A DNA stretch of 39,378 nucleotides from Burkholderia anthina (GCF_902498995.1 NZ_CABVLY010000043.1:1-39378); one strand, 5' to 3'. Counted from the first letter of the stretch, positions 24,415-32,475 are shown. Notes: generated by a model not told the origin, from the letters alone. Translations and numbers: made by a program.

Positions 24415-24752
24415 TGGACGGTCGTCTGATAGAGATGGTGCGGGATGAGGCTGATTCGCCATTGCACGGCGCGCTCGAGATTACCCCGGACACGGATCTC
24501 TGCATCGATCTTGAAATCTCCGACAGGGCCATGTTGAGATTGATGCGGAGATTTTCGGAAACCTTTGGCGTTGATATTGCCGATTTCGACATTGACTACT
24601 ATTACCCTTCCCGGAAACTGGGATTGGGTCGATTCTTGATGGCGGTATTCAGGTCGCCATTTAGTGCCAACGCCCGGGACAAAATACTGGAGCGTCCGCT
24701 CACCGTCAAAATGATGGAGGCGGCGATCGAAACTGGGCGATGGACGATGTAA
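24414..24752 (+). CDS. DUF1493 family small acidic protein
   Basis: The ATG at 24414 shares a base with the upstream stop (TAATG) and gives 112 residues. The pattern ITPDTDLCIDLEISD followed by a helix with MRRFSETFGVDIADFDIDYYYP matches the DUF1493 family, small acyl-carrier-like proteins often found beside STM2901-type genes. There is no clear DSL-type serine for phosphopantetheine, so an acyl carrier role is not supported. It could act as an immunity or antitoxin-like partner of the upstream membrane-associated protein, which is speculation. Low GC as for its partner. Confidence 0.75.
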   Translation: MDGRLIEMVRDEADSPLHGALEITPDTDLCIDLEISDRAMLRLMRRFSETFGVDIADFDIDYYYPSRKLGLGRFLMAVFRSPFSANARDKILERPLTVKMMEAAIETGRWTM

Positions 24753-25089
24753 CCGCTCGAAAAAGGGCGGGGCATCGCCCGGTTCGTGGCTGGCCATCCA
24801 TGACAGCGCGCCGGTCGGCGGTCCGCTGAAATGGCGCGCTTTTCCCGATGTGCGCCGCCATGCGCGCTACACTGGGCCCTTCGAATCTCCCCTCCCGCCG
24901 ACGATGACCGCTCCCGCCTTTCGATCGCCGGCGCACCCGCCACACACGCACCAACGCGTGCATTCACACGCACGTCGATCCCTGTCGCCCGACACTGTCG
25001 TGTAACACGTCAAACTTAGCATTTCGGCGTCGATATGACCGACGCGGCTTCGCGTCCGCGTCACGTCATCCCATCCACGGAGAACCGTT
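24753..25089. other. Intergenic region with a duplicated DUF2827-gene promoter and start remnant
   Basis: This 337-bp gap contains GCGCGCTACACTG (24862-24874) and TCCCGCCGACGATGAC (24893-24908), both exact matches to the leader of the DUF2827 gene at 27772. The ATG at 24904 opens a frame starting MTAPAF (compare MTSPAL of the DUF2827 protein) that ends after 33 codons and otherwise bears no resemblance. I read it as the 5' stump of a lost paralogue, and possibly still a working promoter for the lipoprotein and phospholipase genes. Confidence 0.6.
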
Positions 25090-25293
25090 ATGCGAAAGTC
25101 GGCCCTGCGGCCTTTCGCGGTCGCCGGCCTGCTCACGCTGATCGCACTTCTGAGCGCCTGCAACGACGACCTGACTGCAACCCCTGCGCCCGTCGCGCAG
25201 CAAAAGGCCGCGTGCGGCGGCGGCACGGTCGCCACCGCGCAGATGCGCTGCCCGCCGGGTTTCACCGCCCCGGCTTCCTCGCCCGCATCCTGA
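25090..25293 (+). CDS. Small lipoprotein upstream of phospholipase C
   Basis: The ATG at 25090 has GGAGAACC upstream and gives 67 residues. A signal peptide with a clear lipobox (LIALLSAC|N) predicts acylation at Cys24; the Asn-Asp after it would disfavour outer-membrane sorting in enteric rules (Asp at +3 rather than +2, so sorting is uncertain). The mature part is short, Pro/Ala-rich, with two further cysteines (AACGGG and MRCPPG) that could form a disulfide. It ends 42 bp before the phospholipase gene and is probably co-transcribed; a helper or immunity-like role in phospholipase export is only a guess. Confidence 0.75.
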   Translation: MRKSALRPFAVAGLLTLIALLSACNDDLTATPAPVAQQKAACGGGTVATAQMRCPPGFTAPASSPAS

Positions 25294-25335
25294 TACCGGC
25301 CGATTCCACCAGAAATCCAATCACGAGCACTCAGC

Positions 25336-27450
25336 ATGGCCATCCATTCGCGACGCGATTTTCTGAAATTCTCCGCCGGCCTCGCCGGTGCGACCGCCGC
25401 CACCGCGCTGCTTCCCGAGTCGATCCGCAAGGCGCTTGCGATCGAGCCGAATACCGTGACGGGCACGATCCAGGATGTCGAGCACATCGTCGTGTTCATG
25501 CAGGAAAACCGCTCGTTCGACCACTACCTCGGTCACCTGAGCGGCGTGCGCGGCTACAACGACCGCTTCCCGGTCACGCTGCCGAACGGCAAGCCGGTCT
25601 GGTTCCAGCCGCGACAGGAAGACCAGGCGAGCGTGATCGCGCCGTTCCGCTACGACACGACCGACCCGGGCGTCAACGCGCAGTGCATCGGCGGCCTGCC
25701 GCATACGTGGGCGACGACGCACGGCGCGATCGACAACGGCCGGGCGGATCAATGGGCGGTGCAGAAGTCCAACATGACGATGGGCTACCACGTCCGCGAC
25801 GATATCCCGTTCCATTACGCGCTCGCGGATGCGTTCACCGTGTGCGACAACTATTTCTGCTCGATTCCCGGCAACACGCATCCGAACCGGATGTACCTGA
25901 TGACGGGCATGGTCGACCCGCTCGGCACGGGCGGCGGCCCGCTGCTCGACAACACCGACTACATCGACAACCCGTTCGACACGATCCAGTTGCCGCCCTT
26001 CAGCTGGACGACCTACCCGGAGCGGCTGGAGAAGGCCGGCATCTCGTGGCAGATCTACCAGCAGGGCACCGGGTTCGACAATTTCACCGGCAACTACGGC
26101 ACGAACATGCTGGCGTGCTTCAACAACTTCGTGAACGCGCCGGCCGGTTCGTCGCTGCAGACGCGCGGGATGAGCACGCGACCGGTCACGCAGCTGAAGG
26201 CCGACGTGCAGGCGAACGCGCTGCCGCAGGTGTCGTGGCTGCTGCCGCCCGCCGCGTATTCCGAGCATCCGAAGTTCACGCCGCTGTACGGCGCCTACTA
26301 CCTGTCGACGATCCTCGATGCGCTGACGTCCAATCCCGAGGTGTGGAGCAAGACCGTCCTGCTCGTCATGTACGACGAAAACGACGGCTTCTTCGATCAC
26401 GTCGTGCCGCCGTCGGCGCCGACGCTGCCGGGCTCCGGCATGAGCACCGTGGACGTGTCGCTCGAGCGGCACGACCACGTGACGTCGACGCAAACCGGCA
26501 CGTATACGGCCGACAACCTGCCGTACGGCCTCGGCCCGCGCGTGCCGATGTTCGTCGTGTCGCCGTGGTCGAAGGGCGGCTTCGTCTGCTCGCAGGTCTT
26601 CGATCACACGTCGGTGCTGCAATTCATCGAGCAGCGCTTCGGCGTGATGGAAACGAACATCTCGCCGTGGCGCCGCGCGATCTGCGGCGACCTGACGTCG
26701 GCGCTCGACTTCTCGAAGTCGGACGCCACGCTGCCGACCTTGCCGAGCACGCAGTCGTATGTCGCGCAGGCCGACCTGCAGTGTTCGCGTGCGTCGTCGC
26801 AGACGGCGCCGGCCAGCACCGCGCAGCAGGTCGTGACGGCGCAGGAATCGGGCACGCGGCCGGCGCGCGCGCTGCCGTACGAGTTGCACGTCACCGGGCA
26901 GCTCCAGGCGCAAGGCTACGCACTGACGTTTGCGAATACCGGCACGCAAGGCGCGCACTTCTGGGTCTATACGGGCGATCCGGCCGCGATGCCGCGCCGC
27001 TATACGGTCGAAGCGGGCAAGCAACTGACCGATACGTGGGCACTCGACGCGAGCGGCAACTATCTCGTGAGCGTGTGGGGCCCGAACGGCTATTTCCGGC
27101 GCTTCGCGGGTTCGGCCGCGGCGGACGCCGGCGCGAAGCCGGAAATCACGCCGTGCTATGACGTCGCCAACGGCGACGTGTACGTGACGATCGCGAATGC
27201 CGGGGCCAGCGCGCTCACGGTCACGGCGACCGATGTCGCGTACGGCGGGGCGCCGCGCACGCTGACGATTCCGGCGGGACAGCGCGTCGAGGCGCACTGG
27301 GACCTGTCGTGCAGCAGCCGCTGGTACGACCTGCAGTTCGCGGTAGCGGGCAATGCGGGCTGGGTGCGCCGCATCGCGGGGCACGTCGAAACCGGCAAGG
27401 CCAGCATCACCGACCCCGCCGCCGTCGCGCCGACGATCGCCGCGATCTGA
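25336..27450 (+). CDS. Tat-exported phosphocholine-specific phospholipase C
   Basis: The 704-residue product begins with a textbook twin-arginine signal (HSRRDFLKFSAG, then a hydrophobic Ala-rich core), so it is folded before export through Tat. The catalytic phosphoesterase domain opens with HIVVFMQENRSFDHYLG and includes IPGNTHPNRMYLMTG and a MYDENDGFFDHV metal-binding block. Two repeated C-terminal beta-domains (DUF756 type) follow from about residue 510. This is the PlcH/PlcN family of Pseudomonas and the Plc enzymes of Burkholderia, which cleave phosphatidylcholine and sometimes sphingomyelin. They are phosphate-scavenging enzymes and virulence factors; no PHO box was recognised here. 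A small lipoprotein gene precedes it. Confidence 0.95.
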   Translation: MAIHSRRDFLKFSAGLAGATAATALLPESIRKALAIEPNTVTGTIQDVEHIVVFMQENRSFDHYLGHLSGVRGYNDRFPVTLPNGKPVWFQPRQEDQASVIAPFRYDTTDPGVNAQCIGGLPHTWATTHGAIDNGRADQWAVQKSNMTMGYHVRDDIPFHYALADAFTVCDNYFCSIPGNTHPNRMYLMTGMVDPLGTGGGPLLDNTDYIDNPFDTIQLPPFSWTTYPERLEKAGISWQIYQQGTGFDNFTGNYGTNMLACFNNFVNAPAGSSLQTRGMSTRPVTQLKADVQANALPQVSWLLPPAAYSEHPKFTPLYGAYYLSTILDALTSNPEVWSKTVLLVMYDENDGFFDHVVPPSAPTLPGSGMSTVDVSLERHDHVTSTQTGTYTADNLPYGLGPRVPMFVVSPWSKGGFVCSQVFDHTSVLQFIEQRFGVMETNISPWRRAICGDLTSALDFSKSDATLPTLPSTQSYVAQADLQCSRASSQTAPASTAQQVVTAQESGTRPARALPYELHVTGQLQAQGYALTFANTGTQGAHFWVYTGDPAAMPRRYTVEAGKQLTDTWALDASGNYLVSVWGPNGYFRRFAGSAAADAGAKPEITPCYDVANGDVYVTIANAGASALTVTATDVAYGGAPRTLTIPAGQRVEAHWDLSCSSRWYDLQFAVAGNAGWVRRIAGHVETGKASITDPAAVAPTIAAI

Positions 27451-27771
27451 CGGCAACCGGCGTGCGCCGCCGGTCGACACCGGCCGGCGCACGCGCGGGC
27501 GATGTCGAAGGGGGCGGCGGTACGTCGGGCCAGCACCCGTCACCGTGCGCCCTCATCGGCGCGCGCATCGTCTCTCCATCCCTTCGTCATGCCCGTTGCC
27601 GCCGCCCGCGCGGCGAACCGGCCGGGTGCTGACCATTCCTGACACTGTGCGACTGGCGCTCCGCTAGAATGCCGGGCTGCCGCCGGCATGTGCCACGGCT
27701 TGACGGGGGCGGCGCTGCGCGCGCTACACTGCGTGGATTCCAGCCCCATCCAACTTCCCATCCCGCCGACG
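27451..27771. other. Intergenic region with promoter for the plus-strand DUF2827 gene
   Basis: A sigma-70-like pair, TTGACG (27700-27705) and TACACT (27725-27730), spaced 19 bp, points at the DUF2827 start at 27772. The -10 region and the TCCCGCCGACGATGAC block around the start recur upstream of the phospholipase locus. No ribosome site is evident before the start codon. The first 200 bp of the gap show no gene. Confidence 0.5.
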
Positions 27772-28914
27772 ATGACGTCTCCTGCCCTGAACGGCCTGCG
27801 CATCGGTATCACCATCGGACTGCGCACCCCCGACGAAAGCCTGTGGATCAACGGCATCAAGCAGAACGCGCTGTTTCTCGCGAAGCTGCTGATGGCGTCG
27901 CCGCACGGCTACCGCGTGACGCTGGTCAACACGACCGACGTGCCGCTCACCGATGCCCTGCCGTGGGATCGCAGCGTGTACGACACGCGCGCGTTCGCCG
28001 ACATGAAGGACGCGCTCGACGTCGTGATCGAACTCGGCGGCCAGATCGACGGCGAGCAGACGGCCTACCTGAAGGCGCGCGGCGCGAAGATCGTCAGCTA
28101 TTGCTGCGGTGTCGAGTACATCAACGCGATGGAGTCGATGCTGTTCGGCCGCCGTCTGTGGGATTCGCTGTTCATCAACCGCGGCTACGACGAGGTGTGG
28201 GCGATTCCGCAGATCGCGCCGTCGTCGCTGCCGTTCCTGCAGTCGCTGCGCCGCTGCCCCGGGCGCGTCGTGCCGTTCGTGTGGGATCCGATGTTCCTGA
28301 GCGCGCGGGCGCAGTCGCTGCCCGGGCACGGCGAATACCGGCCGCGCAGCGAGCCGGGCAAGCGGCTCACGGTGATGGAGCCGAACCACAACGTCGTGAA
28401 ATTCTGCGTGTATCCGATGCTGATCATCGACGAAGCGTATCGCCGCGACCCCGACGCGATCTGCTTCACGCACGTGACCAACGCCGATCGCCTCGCGCAC
28501 GACAGCCCCGAGTTCGTGATGCTGATGAACTACCTGGACATCGTGCGCGCGGGCAAGGCGAGCTTCGTCGGGCGCTTCGACACGCCGCTGTTCCTGGCCG
28601 ACCTGACCGACATCGTCGTGTCGCATCAATGGTCGAACCCGCTGAACTACTTCTATTTCGATGTGTGCTGGCAGGGCTATCCGCTCGTACACAACGCGAG
28701 CCTCGCGCCCGAACTCGGCTACTACTATCCGGACAACGACGTGCAGAAGGGCGCCGATGCGCTGCTGCACGCGCTGCACACGCACGACGACGACTGGGAA
28801 GGCTATACGCGGCGTCAGCGCGACATCCTCGCCCGCTATACGTCGGCGAACCCGGCGCTGGTCGCCGAATACGACGCGCTGCTCGCGAACCTGACCGGCG
28901 CGACGGCCGCGTAG
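27772..28914 (+). CDS. DUF2827 family protein, glycosyltransferase-like (plus-strand paralogue)
   Basis: The ATG at 27772 gives 380 residues. It shares with the three minus-strand paralogues the N-terminal motif SLWINGIKQNALFLAKLL, a central MEPNHNVVKFCVYPML block and a C-terminal VSHQWSNPLNYFYFD ... YPLVHNASLAPELGYYYPDND region. The block layout, with a conserved EPN-x-N-V-K and a late H-x-W-x-N plus PL-V/I-HN, resembles nucleotide-sugar-binding halves of GT-B glycosyltransferases, but DUF2827 has no proven activity that I know of. No signal peptide, so cytoplasmic. It is the most divergent of the four copies and stands alone with its own promoter and a terminator at 29041-29070. Confidence 0.85.
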   Translation: MTSPALNGLRIGITIGLRTPDESLWINGIKQNALFLAKLLMASPHGYRVTLVNTTDVPLTDALPWDRSVYDTRAFADMKDALDVVIELGGQIDGEQTAYLKARGAKIVSYCCGVEYINAMESMLFGRRLWDSLFINRGYDEVWAIPQIAPSSLPFLQSLRRCPGRVVPFVWDPMFLSARAQSLPGHGEYRPRSEPGKRLTVMEPNHNVVKFCVYPMLIIDEAYRRDPDAICFTHVTNADRLAHDSPEFVMLMNYLDIVRAGKASFVGRFDTPLFLADLTDIVVSHQWSNPLNYFYFDVCWQGYPLVHNASLAPELGYYYPDNDVQKGADALLHALHTHDDDWEGYTRRQRDILARYTSANPALVAEYDALLANLTGATAA

Positions 28915-29703
28915 CTGCGCCGAAGGCGATCCGGGGCCCGCGTTCGTTCGCGATCGGCACGATTCGCGGCGGCCGCGCATGCCGTCATTCGGGTTGTCCC
29001 GGAGTTAAAGTATGAAGAAATGGTGCCGTTAAAAAAGAAACCGTCGAACCGGGGAGATTCGACGGTTTTTGAAGGCACGAATTTGACGGCTCCGAGGGAA
29101 GTCCGTCGAAAATAATTTTATAGGTTAACAAGTCGGAAAGATTGTTAAATATCTTACAGAAGCGGGCTGTCATATAATTCGGCTCGCAATTGCCGACGGA
29201 ATTCGGATCGATTCCGCTTCGGGTCTTCGTAATATCGTTTGAAACGGTGAAATTGAATTCTGCGGCGACCGAATCGCGCTCGGCGATGTGGCCGGAAAGC
29301 CACGCCAGGCGGGCTCGACGCCGGTTGGCGGTACAGCGTCGTCGGCGGCTATTCGTCACATCAAATGACCAACGCCCGATCTTTGAAACGCGTGTCGAGA
29401 ATAAATAATGAGACCGAAGACGTTTGGAGCCGGTTAATAAACAGGATCGACTGAAATTGCCCTGGCAGTTTTGTGTAACCTGTCGCACTGTCGGCGGGGT
29501 GTCGGTATGGTGTATTTTCTCTGTTTGAATGTCGTTGACAATATCGGATTTGACGGCGCGCCGAAATGAAAAGTACGCTCCCGGAAAAGATCGAAATAAG
29601 AGGATGGGCCGGGTAGGCGGTGGAGCATGTCGTTGCCGGTTTGCTCCACATGTATCTTGAGCGCGGGCCGTTATCGGCGGCCCGACATTTGCCGGAGCGC
29701 CGG
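28915..29703. other. Long AT-rich non-coding region upstream of the EAL gene
   Basis: Apart from the terminator at 29041-29070 this 789-bp stretch has no supported gene. It is distinctly AT-richer than the surroundings (for example 29100-29200 and 29390-29600), with TTGACG at 29083-29088 as a loose -35 match but no good -10 at the right distance. Such regions often bind H-NS-type silencers, or could host a small RNA; neither can be shown from sequence alone. Confidence 0.4.
29041..29070. terminator. Strong intrinsic terminator after the DUF2827 gene (bidirectional)
   Basis: Perfect arms CCGTCGAA (29041-29048) and TTCGACGG (29058-29065) are followed by TTTTT on the plus strand and flanked on the other side by an A-rich tract (29026-29040), giving a T run for the minus strand too. 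It lies 127 bp after the DUF2827 stop. Confidence 0.85.
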
Positions 29704-30507
29704 ATGAGTACGGTCGAACCTCGCCTTGAGGCGAACAGGGAAGCGTATCGGAACGAGATCGATCTCGTATTCGGTGCCGCTGACGATCACCCCGACCTCG
29801 CGTCGGTACGCAGTTTCGTCGAAAGCCGGCTCGGGTTCGCGCGCGAGCCGGTATGCCGGGCCGATCTGTCGGGCGGCGTGCTGTATCACGAATGCCTCGC
29901 GCGATTGCGGTGGGGAGGGCGCGACGCGCTGCCGCCGCTCGCATTCCTGCCGCGTCTCGAAGCGCTCGGGCTGATGCGCTGGTTCGACCGGCTCGTGGTC
30001 AACCGGACGATCGACGCGTTGCGCGCCGATCCGAAAGCCGTGTACGGCTGCAATATCGCGGCGGCGAGCGCGGTCGTCGACGACGCGTGGATGACCATCA
30101 TCAGGCGGCTCGAGCGCGAGCCGTCGGTCGCGGCGCGGCTGGTCGTCGAAATCACCGAGACGGGGCCGCTGAACCCCGTTGCGGGCCGTTCGTTCGTGAA
30201 TCGGTTCCGGCAGGCCGGATGCCGCGTCGCGATCGACGACTTCGGCGTCGGCTTCAGCGCGCTGAACAGTCTGGTGATCGGCAATCCCGATATTGTGAAG
30301 CTCGACCGGTCGGTGTTGTCGCTGATCAAGCGCAACGCGATCGGGCGCTACCAGTTTCGCCGGCTGATCGCGTTTGCGCACGAGAGCGCGCGGCACGTCG
30401 TCGTCGAAGGCGTGGAGAACGAGGTCGACCGGCAGATCATCCTGGATTCCGGCGTCGCATGGGCGCAGGGCATCCGGTTTTCATGGCGCTCGCCGGCTGC
30501 CGCATGA
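29704..30507 (+). CDS. EAL domain protein, putative cyclic-di-GMP phosphodiesterase
   Basis: The ATG at 29704 (MSTVEPRLEA) is preceded by GGAG 9 bases upstream and gives 267 residues; a longer reading from 29620 lacks a ribosome site. It is a stand-alone EAL domain without GGDEF or sensor domain. The signature reads E63-C-L instead of EAL, but the catalytic set of active enzymes is kept: Glu63, Asn117, Glu149/Glu152 (EITE), Asp178-Asp179 (DDFGVG), Lys199 (VKLD), Glu235 (EGVEN) and Gln255 (QGIRFS). So hydrolysis of c-di-GMP to pGpG is plausible. Soluble, no signal peptide. It sits between the DUF2827 loci and the adhesin operon and may tune adhesion, which is inferred. Confidence 0.88.
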   Translation: MSTVEPRLEANREAYRNEIDLVFGAADDHPDLASVRSFVESRLGFAREPVCRADLSGGVLYHECLARLRWGGRDALPPLAFLPRLEALGLMRWFDRLVVNRTIDALRADPKAVYGCNIAAASAVVDDAWMTIIRRLEREPSVAARLVVEITETGPLNPVAGRSFVNRFRQAGCRVAIDDFGVGFSALNSLVIGNPDIVKLDRSVLSLIKRNAIGRYQFRRLIAFAHESARHVVVEGVENEVDRQIILDSGVAWAQGIRFSWRSPAAA

Positions 30508-30556
30508 CGGCGCGGCGCACCGGTATCGGGCAATCCTGGATCGCGAAGGGGCGAAC

Positions 30557-30973
30557 ATGTCGCACATGAAGGCCGGGCCTGGAACGGGCACGCAGGCGGC
30601 CGACGGGCGCGCGCTCGTCGCAATCGCCGAGCTTGCCGACATGCTGCGGCAGCTCGGTGCGGACGCGGCCGATGCGCCGCTCGACGTCGTGCCGTTTCTC
30701 GACGGTCTGAACGCGGTTGCCCGTCGTATTCAGCGGATGAAGCCGCTCGACGCCGAGAGCCGCGAACTCGCGGCGCGGCACTATTACGGCGGCGTGATCG
30801 CGGGCGCGTGCGGCGACGATTCGGCGATCGCGCGCGGCGTGTCCGGCAGCGTGGCGCGCCACGCCGGCCGCGTCAGCCGCCAGGCGAACCGCTGTTTCGC
30901 GGCGCTGGCGCGAGTCGGCCGCCGGCATGGCCTTGCGTTCGCCGCGCAGCGCGGCGACAAGGTGCCGGCTTAG
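30557..30973 (+). CDS. Small hypothetical protein downstream of the EAL gene
   Basis: The ATG at 30557 (MSHMKAGPGT) has GAAGGGGCG upstream and gives 138 residues. The sequence is mostly helical, Ala/Arg-rich, with no signal peptide, no membrane segment and no motif I recognise. A central segment reads VPFLDGLNAVARRIQRMKPLD and the C-terminus is basic. It begins 49 bp after the EAL stop on the same strand and is probably co-transcribed, so it could be an accessory of that protein. The codon pattern is typical of real GC-rich genes. Confidence 0.6.
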   Translation: MSHMKAGPGTGTQAADGRALVAIAELADMLRQLGADAADAPLDVVPFLDGLNAVARRIQRMKPLDAESRELAARHYYGGVIAGACGDDSAIARGVSGSVARHAGRVSRQANRCFAALARVGRRHGLAFAAQRGDKVPA

Positions 30974-30985
30974 GGCCTGTTCACG

Positions 30986-31285
30986 CTAATAGCGGGCTTG
31001 CGACGTCCGGCAAGCCGGTTGTCGATCTTTTCCGAAACCGCCGAGCACGAGCGCCAATGCGCGGTCGGCCGCATCGTCCCATCGCCCCGCGTGCGCACCG
31101 CCGTCGACGGCGATCGCGTCGTCGGGCAACTGGTCGATCACCTGCAGGCTCGTGTCGAGCTCGTCCTGGATAGGCGGCCGGCCAGTCTTGATCAGGGTCT
31201 CGGCCTGACGCTCGCAGTGCCGGTTGATGACGAACGGGCCGTGGATCGAATCGATCACGACGAAACTGCGGACGGCCTGATTCAT
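30986..31285 (-). pseudogene. Truncated FkbM-family methyltransferase (N-terminal remnant)
   Basis: From the ATG at 31285 the 99-codon frame begins like the start of an FkbM-type methyltransferase, with HGPFVINRHCERQAETLIK and the first part of the SAM-binding motif, VDGGAHAG (about residues 60-67). Full-length relatives are roughly 230-300 residues. After the glycine motif the remaining 30 or so codons no longer resemble the family, so the catalytic domain is lost. It starts 26 bp after the last DUF2827 stop and was probably the final gene of that operon. The breakpoint side contains a hairpin (30995-31016) next to GGGCCTGTTCACGC, possibly the end of an insertion sequence, which I could not identify. 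Confidence 0.65.
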
Positions 31286-31310
31286 GGGCGGGGAACGCGT
31301 GCGAAGACGC

Positions 31311-32447
31311 TCAGCCGAGCGCGCGCCCGGCGAACAGCCGCTGGATCTGTTCCGAATACGCGCGCACGTTGTGTTCGGCAAGCGCGTCGACCTGATGCAG
31401 GCAGCGGCGGGCCGCTGCCGCGTAATCGTCGAGCCGCGCGTCGTGCGTTTGCGCGGCGGTCGCGATCGCGCGCGCCGCATCGAAGATCTCGAAGTCCGGG
31501 TAGTAATAGCCGACGTCGCGCAGGAACGGCGAGTTGTGCACGAGCGGGTAGTTGCCGTACAGCGCGTCGTACAGCAGGTAGTTCAGCCCGTTTTCCCAGT
31601 GGTGCGACACGACGATGTCGGTGTGGTGCGCGGCCCACGCGATGAACGGCGCACGCACGTCGGCCGTTGCCTTGCCGTCGCGCACCATCTCGAGCCCCAG
31701 CGCGAGATGCTTGAAGGCGACGTTTTCCTTCTTGTCGAACGTGTTGGTCATGTACACGTGTTCGACGAGTTCCGGGTGTTCGACGTAGCACGCGTTCGCG
31801 GCGAGCATCGGCACGATCGCACTCTTCACGACGTTCAGGTTCGGCTCGAAGAACGCGATGCGCTTGGCCGGGCCGTGATTGCGGTAGCCGAAGCGCGCCT
31901 TCAGGTCGGGATCGGCGTCGAGGCTGCGTTCGATGAAGTACGGCGACCAGATGTGCGGCAGCGCGATCACCGGCGCGCGGTAGACGGCCTGGAAATAGGC
32001 CGCGCACGTGTGCATGTGCTGCGGGTTGGTCCAGATTTCGTCGAACTGCACGCGGTGCGGGTTCGGCCGCCAGTTGTTCTTCTCGAAGTTGATCGTCTCG
32101 ACCGCGATCACGTAGTCGTTGCCGAAGCGGTACGACACGCACTTGCCGCCGCGCGCACGCACGGCGTCCGCGTGCGACGGGTCGATGAACGCGTTCATCT
32201 CGATCAGCAGGTCGGTCTGGTGGACGACCGCGGACAGCGGGCGCAGCGCATCGCCGAACGCGTCCATCATCAGCGCCTGCGGGTATTCGGCGATGCCGTC
32301 GTCGTGCGCGAGCCAGACTTCGCCGATCAGCGGCGAGCTTTTCAGCAGCATGTACAGGTACACGCAATGCTGGTTCGCGCCGTTGTACCAGATCGACTGC
32401 GTCGCGTCGCGCTGCACGTTCATCGTAATCGCGACATTGATTTTCAT
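31311..32447 (-). CDS. DUF2827 family protein, glycosyltransferase-like (operon copy 3)
   Basis: The ATG at 32447 has CCGGAGCC upstream and gives 378 residues. Shared motifs with its paralogues: SIWYNGANQHCVYLYMLL near the N-terminus, YRFGNDYVIAVE, the FEPNLNVVKSAIVPML block, and VSHHWENGLNYLLYDALYG with YPLVHNSPFL and GYYYPDFE near the C-terminus. No signal peptide or membrane helix, so cytoplasmic. The EPN-x-N-V-K and H-x-W-E-N blocks are the candidate active-site elements. It lies 28 bp after the DUF4019 gene and is followed by the truncated FkbM gene. Enzymatic role is inferred only. Confidence 0.87.
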   Translation of the reverse strand: MKINVAITMNVQRDATQSIWYNGANQHCVYLYMLLKSSPLIGEVWLAHDDGIAEYPQALMMDAFGDALRPLSAVVHQTDLLIEMNAFIDPSHADAVRARGGKCVSYRFGNDYVIAVETINFEKNNWRPNPHRVQFDEIWTNPQHMHTCAAYFQAVYRAPVIALPHIWSPYFIERSLDADPDLKARFGYRNHGPAKRIAFFEPNLNVVKSAIVPMLAANACYVEHPELVEHVYMTNTFDKKENVAFKHLALGLEMVRDGKATADVRAPFIAWAAHHTDIVVSHHWENGLNYLLYDALYGNYPLVHNSPFLRDVGYYYPDFEIFDAARAIATAAQTHDARLDDYAAAARRCLHQVDALAEHNVRAYSEQIQRLFAGRALG

Positions 32448-32475
32448 CGGCGGCTCCGGGCGGGCGATGCGCGGG

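Noticed and set aside
24414..24752. DUF1493 protein as an acyl carrier protein
   Set aside because: The small acidic helical make-up is similar, but there is no DSL-type serine for phosphopantetheine attachment.
24904..25005. A 33-codon frame starting MTAPAF
   Set aside because: Start region matches the DUF2827 leader but the rest is His/Pro-rich and unrelated; treated as a scar and not a gene.
29190..29651. Small frames on both strands in the AT-rich gap before the EAL gene
   Set aside because: They lack ribosome sites and resemble no family; their amino-acid make-up looks random.
30995..31016. Hairpin GGCTTGC/GCAAGCC as a terminator for the DUF2827 operon
   Set aside because: No T tract on the minus strand and it lies within the tail of the remnant frame; it could instead be part of an insertion-sequence end, so left unassigned.
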